Positions 58,620 through 64,000 of a stretch of DNA of 64,000 nucleotides are shown piece by piece. The stretch spans positions 51,059,062-51,123,061 of the forward strand of contig JARWKL010000001.1 in assembly GCA_029961685.1 (NCBI GenBank), in the 5' to 3' direction. The stretch is from Aristolochia californica. Lineage: Eukaryota > Streptophyta > Magnoliopsida > Piperales > Aristolochiaceae. The notes under the pieces are model-generated. The model made no database searches, was not told the origin of the DNA, and worked only from the letters and a program-made list of their open reading frames with translations. How positions within the stretch are numbered: the stretch's first letter is position 1; the number at the start of each line of letters is the position of its first letter. Both the position numbers and the translations under genes were made by a program.

Positions 58620-60290
58620 TGTTTGAGAAGAAGGAGAGAAAAGAGAGAGGGAAAGCAGCAAGGAGGCTGCAGTCTGATCAAGTGCTTAGAATTCGAGCAC
58701 TTCTGTTTTTATTAATTCATTTAAGTGAAAATTGTACAAAATGAAAATATTGCCCCTCATTACAATATCCCTCATAACTGCCTAAATACAACTTAGAATT
58801 AAATGAAAAATCGAAACATAGACTTTTAATATGAACCCTAACATCAACCCTTGTGAGAACATTATAGTTTTGGAAATGATCAAACTATCCCTATATGTCA
58901 ATTTTAACACTCTCCCTCAAGTTGGGAAGTAAATATCAAACAGACCTAGCTTGTCACAAAAGCCAAATGTTCACGTATTCCAAGGGTTTAGTAAATACAT
59001 CACCAAGTTGTTCGATTGACTACACATATGGTGTAATGACTTTTCCTTACATGACAACATCTCTAATAAAGTGGCAGTCTAGCTGAATGTGTTTAGTCCT
59101 TTCATGAAAGACTGTATTATTGGCTGTAAAGATTGTTGCCTAATTGTCACACTTCATAACCATAGGCTTTGTAATGTGAAATTTGAGCTCATGAAGAATG
59201 GATTTCATCCACATAAGTTTGCTCATTTTGTTAGCCATTGCCTTATACTCTGCTTCAGCACTGGATCTGACCACTACAATTTATTTCTTACTTTTCTAGT
59301 TCACAAGATTACCTCCTATAAAGCAACAATATCCGGTGGTAGACTTCCTATCCAATTTGCATCCTGCATAATCTGCATCAGAGTATCTCAAAACATCAAT
59401 CTTCCCATGAGGAGTGTACAATAAATCCTTTCGAGGAGCACCTTTCAACTATTTTAGAATTCCATGAGCGGCTTCTAGGTGTATTTTTCTTGGATTTTCC
59501 ATGAATGGACCAACACTCCCATTGCAAGTGATATACTTGGTCGTATAATCGTAGTATAAATTAACTTCCCTACTAGGCGTCTATATTGTGTCTTATCCTT
59601 AACTTTAGGACTTTGAGGATCATGAAGACCAGTATTAGCTTCCATGGGAGTATCCATTAGGCATGCACCCTAGAGACCAAACTCTTTTAGCATATCTAGA
59701 ATGTACTTTATGTGAGACGAAGCAATATCTTTCTTACTTTGAGCCACCTCAATACCCAAAAAAAATTTCAGTTGTTCCAATTCATTTGATTGAAAATGTA
59801 TTGCTAAATTATTTTTGACTTGCTGGATGCCTTTAGAGTCACTTCTTGACAACAAAATATCATCCATAAAGACAACTAGAACAACTATTCCAAACTTTAT
59901 TTTCAATTAAACATCATAGTGGTTCCTATAAAATCCAAACTTCATAACCACATTACTAAATTTCTCAAGCCATGTTCTAGTTGTTTAAGTTCATAGATAG
60001 TCTTCCTAAACCTACAGACTTTTCTCGTCTCCGCCTGAGCAACATACTAAGGAGGATACTCCATGCAAATTTCTTCATTCAAATCACTATACAGGAAGGC
60101 ATTTTTAATGTCCAGTTGAAATAGTGGCCAACTTTGTTTATTGCTATAGAAATCAAAATGCAGGTGGAGGTAAATCTCATAACTGGAGAAAATTTGTAAA
60201 ACACATCGATGCCAAATGTTTAGGTATATCTCTTGGCCACCAATCGAGCTTTGTATCTTTTAATAGTACCGTCAACTTTATAGTTAATGA
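58620..60290 (-). mobile_element. Ty1/copia element, 3' part
   Basis: Minus strand. 3' LTR 58620-58909 (290 bp, plus-strand edges TGTTTGAG and TTTTAACA), preceded on the minus strand by the polypurine tract CAACTTGAGGGAGAG. Coding pieces toward higher coordinates: RNase H region, then SPKVKDKTQYRRLVGKLIYT, LKFFLGIEVAQSKKDI, VFMDDILLS (the catalytic DD pair) in 59475-59906, and, at 60180-60290, VDGTIKRYKARLVAK, the RT start. Several stops. The element is cut there by LINE C; its 5' part should lie beyond the window. Confidence 0.88.
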
Positions 60291-63200
60291 TTTTTTTTTT
60301 TTTTGAAATGATGATAATTTTATTTTAAAGAAAGGGAAGATACATCAAGGGAGATCTCCCCTAACAACAAGAGATTGAGGGGGGGGGGGGGGGTTGGTTG
60401 TGTGTGTTTGTGTGTGCTAGTTTAGCACACAAATCAGCAACCGAATTGGCTGATTTAAGAACGTAAGACCAAGTACAAGAAATGGTGGATACAATGTCCA
60501 AAATATCAAGAAAAATATGCCAGTGATGCCATGGGGGGAAGGATGTGGTGGAGTACAATCCGATGACGACCTTGGAGTCTCCCTCCACGATAAGGGGGCC
60601 ACTGAAGCGGTCTTGAAAAATACGCAATCCGTGAGGGAGACCAGAGAGCTCAGCAGTGGTCGAGTCAGCAATTCCGATAGGGCCAGAGTAAGAGGGTATG
60701 GTAGTGCCGCTCGGGTCAAAAATCACCCCGCCAATGGCAGCCAAACCTGGGTTCCCAAAGGCGCTACCATCAAAATTCAGCTTATAATGTCCGGTGGGAA
60801 GAGGTTCCCAAACAACAACTCGGCGGGGGGCAGAGGAGACGGACATCTGAGCAATAATCTTCCAGTTGGTGCGGACAGGGGAACAAGAGAGGTAGGTGAA
60901 TTCTTTCCGGGTGCGGATCCATGTAGAGATGAGTCCTGTGGCGGTGTAGGAGACTTCAACAGCAGAACGGAAAGTATAGTTAAACCGTCCGGAGTTCCTC
61001 TCCTTCCAAAGGCACCAAGGGACGAAAGCAATGCAGGCAACCAACATAAGCTTGCCCAGGTTGGGAAGGCGGGTCCCAAAAGAGAAATGACACATGGTGC
61101 TCAGGTCAAGTGGGATGCAGAAGTTGAGACCCATGTAAGTCCAGACCTTCCAGGCGAAGCCACAATGGAGTAGAAGGTGGCTCACAATTTTAGCCTTCGC
61201 CCGTAGAAGGGGCCGAGAGGATCGGGAGTGGTGTTACCGCGCCTAATAAGGTTGTCTGCCGTGAGGATCTTGTTGCGGTAGGCACTCCAGAGAAAAAATT
61301 TTACCTTGGGCGGAGCCGATAGGCGCCAAACAAAAGCTACCGGATGGGGGGTGGGTTGCCAAGTCCATCCCATAAGATGGCGGTAGGTCAAGGAGGTCGA
61401 GAATCGCCCGCTATTGTCAGGGAGCTAGATCATTCGGTCAGCCGTTTGAGGACGGACCATAATACTACCAAGACTATTAATCAAGCCACATACAGAAATG
61501 ACTTCCTCATTAGTAAGGCCGCGTCTAAAGTAAAGATTCCATGAGCCATTCCCCCAAGCGTTAGAGACAGATAAGTCGCGGCTGGTGATGACCTGGAGCA
61601 AAGGTGGATAAGGCGAGGTGAGAGAGCCATCGCCCGACCACCAATCCGTCCAGAAACACAGACTGGAGCCATCCCCAACAAAGAACTGAATGACAATGCG
61701 GAAAGTGGAGAACAAATGAAACACGACCTTCCAAATGGGGAGAGCTGACGACAGTTGCCGTCAGTGATCCATCTATCTCCAAGACACCGAAGCTTGAAGG
61801 CAACCATTGGCTTCCACGAAGCCCTTGAGGAAGAGTTGAGCTTCCAGAACCACTTGTGGCAATAGAGCATGCCCCATTTCTTTGGTGTGTCTGATCCCGA
61901 GACCACCCAAAGACTTTGACCTACACACTTCATCCCAACTTGACAAGGTGATCGTGAAATTCATTTCTAGTGCCACGCCACATAAAATGTCTCTTGATCA
62001 TGTCGATGCATCGGCTAGTAGAGGCGGGGCAAGCCGGGAAAGAGAGGAAGTAGTTAGGAATACCCGTGAGGCATGAGTTTAAGAGGATCAATCTACCCGC
62101 TTTGGAGAGCATCCTATCCTTCCATGTGGAGAGGCGACGGGCGGGGGGTGGGGGGGGGGGGGGGGGGTGGTGGCACTGACCTCCCTAGTGCGGCGATGGC
62201 ACTGGTAGGTGGCCAGATGAGGGGGAGATCTAGTAACAGGGTGCTTGGCCTGATTGGTCACAGACGAGGGGGATGAGGACTCACTGTCAGAAAGAGGGGG
62301 AAGTGGGTCTGGCTCAGTGGTGAGGGGTCCATATGAGCAATGGGAGGGTCAATGATAACAGACTTGGTTTGGGGGGGTTCTAGTTGAAGAGGGGTGTCAT
62401 GGGGATGGTTATGAAGGAGTGGGGGTGTGGGAATTGGATTGTTGTAGGTTTGTGAGGTGTTGGCAGCCGCTCCGAATGGGGGAGCAACAGGGCGGTAAAA
62501 GAGGGGGCCAAATGTCAGAGGGGAGGCGGGTCCTGGTATCAATGTGATACCAGGTAGGGGGTAGGGGTGTTAGTGCGGTGGGGGAATTTCTGCAAGAGGT
62601 CAGGTGCTCATGGGAATGGTGAGGTAGGCAGTCTGGGACATAGGGGCAGAAGGTTGTCCGAGGGATCAGCGTTGGCAGGGGGGTGAGGGCGTCTGCTGAC
62701 CAGTTCAGGGTCACTGGTGCCGGTGAAGGAAACAATCTTCCACAAGTCCTCCAAATGTGATACCGAGCCAGAGGTGGGATTGACCAGTCAAGACGCAGGA
62801 AGGTCGTCCCAGAGTGAATGCAGCTGGGGCTGATGAAGAGTCTGGCTCGGTCAAGTTGTTGGCGTTCAGCCGTGCTGCTGTCCAGCCTGACCAAAGTACC
62901 AAAGCGGCTGGCTATGAGGCCGAGGCTGAATATGCTGTTCTCCTGAAGTTCAGGCAGATGGGCCATAATCTGAACCCATAAATCGAGGCCTCGATGATGC
63001 AAGGGGAGGGGCTCCAGTCATGGATTGAAGCAATGGGAGTAGAGACTACAAGCTGAGTTGCCATCCAGTGGTCATCATTTGAGTGGAAGGTAACTATCCA
63101 CTCGCCCGAGCAGAGGTATGATGCCAGAGGGCTGTAGTCCAGGAGCAGGTGGCATTGAAACCAATCCGATATGAATTGGCCATTAGCTGGTGGCGTGTTG

Positions 63201-64000
63201 GAAGAGATCAAGGCAGCACAGAGAAGGCGATCATAACCATGGCGAATCAGGTTTGGAGGGATTGAAATGGTCTTGTGATTTTGTAGGGGGAGGGAGTAAG
63301 GGTCAAGATTGATTTCTGGCCAGGGGGTCTGTCGGGTCGGGAGCGGGGCAAGGGTTGGTGGGAGATGTTTTTTGGGTTGTCGAGTTTGGGGGCAAAGGGG
63401 GAAAAGGGGGGGGGGGGGGGGGGGGGGTGGGGGGCAGAAGAAATTGGCGGATGGCGTAGGCTAGCTGACTCCAGCCGGAGTTGGTTGTTTTTGGGATGGT
63501 TACACGGGCCATGGTTGTGGAATATCTGACCTGCGAAATTTTGCATTCGGCGCGGGATCGAGCGAAAATAGTACCTCCAGGGCCCAGACTAGAGTTCTTT
63601 GGTTCTGGGTGACGTCCTCAGATCTTCAACAGTTGTTGCCAAGAAGGCAGTGAGGAAAGAAGTGCCGGCCGATAGAGGAACAATGATGAAGGCATGACGC
63701 TCTCCTATTTTTACTGCAATACAGACACTTTTGGCATTCCGAGGGTTCACCCGAGTGACCGGGACAGCTGTAGGACAAAAAACGAAGTGAAGAGGAGTCG
63801 CAGAGCCACGGGGAGGTCGTCTTCCTCGGTTCCGTCAGTGAACAGTGGTCCAGCCGTAGGCGTCGCCGTCGTCGCAGGTTGCTGGACCTCTACTCGAGCT
63901 GTCTTCTCTAGTATCACTCTCAGAATCACCAGAAGAGGCACATAGAGGGGGTCGTACGACGTCGGGAGGCGCTCGGGCTTCCTTCGTGGAAGTTGCAGGC
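60291..64000 (-). mobile_element. L1-type LINE copy C, internally deleted, runs off the window
   Basis: Minus strand; poly(A) tail is the T run at 60291-60304, inserted into the copia RT. From 3' to 5': RNase H-like domain and zf-RVT (60361-61185: LNFDGSAFGNPG, DSTTAELSGL, VEGDSKVVIGL; 61200-61390: AKPKVKFFLWSAYRNKILTAD-like), linker (FWTDWW), end of RT (SKAGRLILLNSCLTGIPNYFLSF, 61930-62115). Beyond a poly(G/C) tract at 62143-62167 comes ORF1 with a DUF4283-type segment (LDLWVQIMAHLPELQ; HSNDDHWMATQL; 62400-63200) and a Pro-rich start (MARVTIPKTTNSGWSQLAYA, 63512). Endonuclease and RT core are missing between them. Confidence 0.85.

Noticed and set aside
60517..61173. 218-codon plus-strand frame
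   Set aside because: Antisense shadow of the LINE C zf-RVT/RNase H region on the minus strand.

Overview
The window is nuclear DNA from a flowering plant. It carries spliced plant genes with GT-AG introns (a U5 snRNP DIM1/YLS8 gene, a CRINKLY4-related receptor kinase, a GRIK/SnAK-type kinase) in an AT-rich background. It also carries typical angiosperm retroelements: Ty1/copia, Ty3/gypsy, a Cassandra-type TRIM with 5S rRNA sequence, other TRIMs, L1-type LINEs with a plant RNase H domain, SINEs and a hAT element. The species cannot be fixed from the sequence; long transposon-filled introns fit many woody angiosperms.

Layout. 0.2-3.3 kb: decayed copia coding fragments, one split by a TRIM (TSD TCATT). 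5.5-13.1 kb: a 5'-truncated LINE interrupted by a 5.6-kb LTR retrotransposon with 1.6-kb LTRs, a tRNA-Asp-type primer site, TSD GTAGG and almost no coding capacity. 13.8-23.8 kb, mostly minus strand: three decayed genes (a tRNA-dihydrouridine synthase Dus2-like pseudogene, a RING-H2 pseudogene on the plus strand, and the 3' half of a GH35 beta-galactosidase). The beta-galactosidase introns hold a SINE, a Cassandra element and two further TRIMs. 24.3-27.8 kb: two copia 3' ends, one apparently inside the other. 28.5-30.4 kb: the intact two-exon YLS8/DIM1 gene (minus). 31.5-36.9 kb: a gypsy derivative with another gypsy derivative (opposite strand) inside its gag. 37.0-37.4 kb: degenerate telomere-like CCCTAA repeats, then a GA-rich stretch. 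41.4-42.9 kb: a short copia-like LTR element. 43.1-45.5 kb: a 2.4-kb non-autonomous hAT with 8-bp TSDs.

47.6-49.9 kb holds an intronless CRINKLY4-related receptor kinase, complete but with the catalytic HRD aspartate replaced by Asn and a short activation segment. From 50.5 kb to the window end lies the 5' half of a GRIK-type kinase gene (six coding exons seen). After the exon ending at 55229 the downstream sequence is a SINE, a LINE, a minus-strand copia and a second LINE, with no further exon found. The catalytic-loop exons either lie beyond 64 kb or have been lost.

The genes do not form a pathway. The main stories are gene decay beside heavily nested retroelements, several of which can be delimited to the base by LTR ends plus matching target-site duplications, and many of which are internally deleted copies that keep only priming signals.
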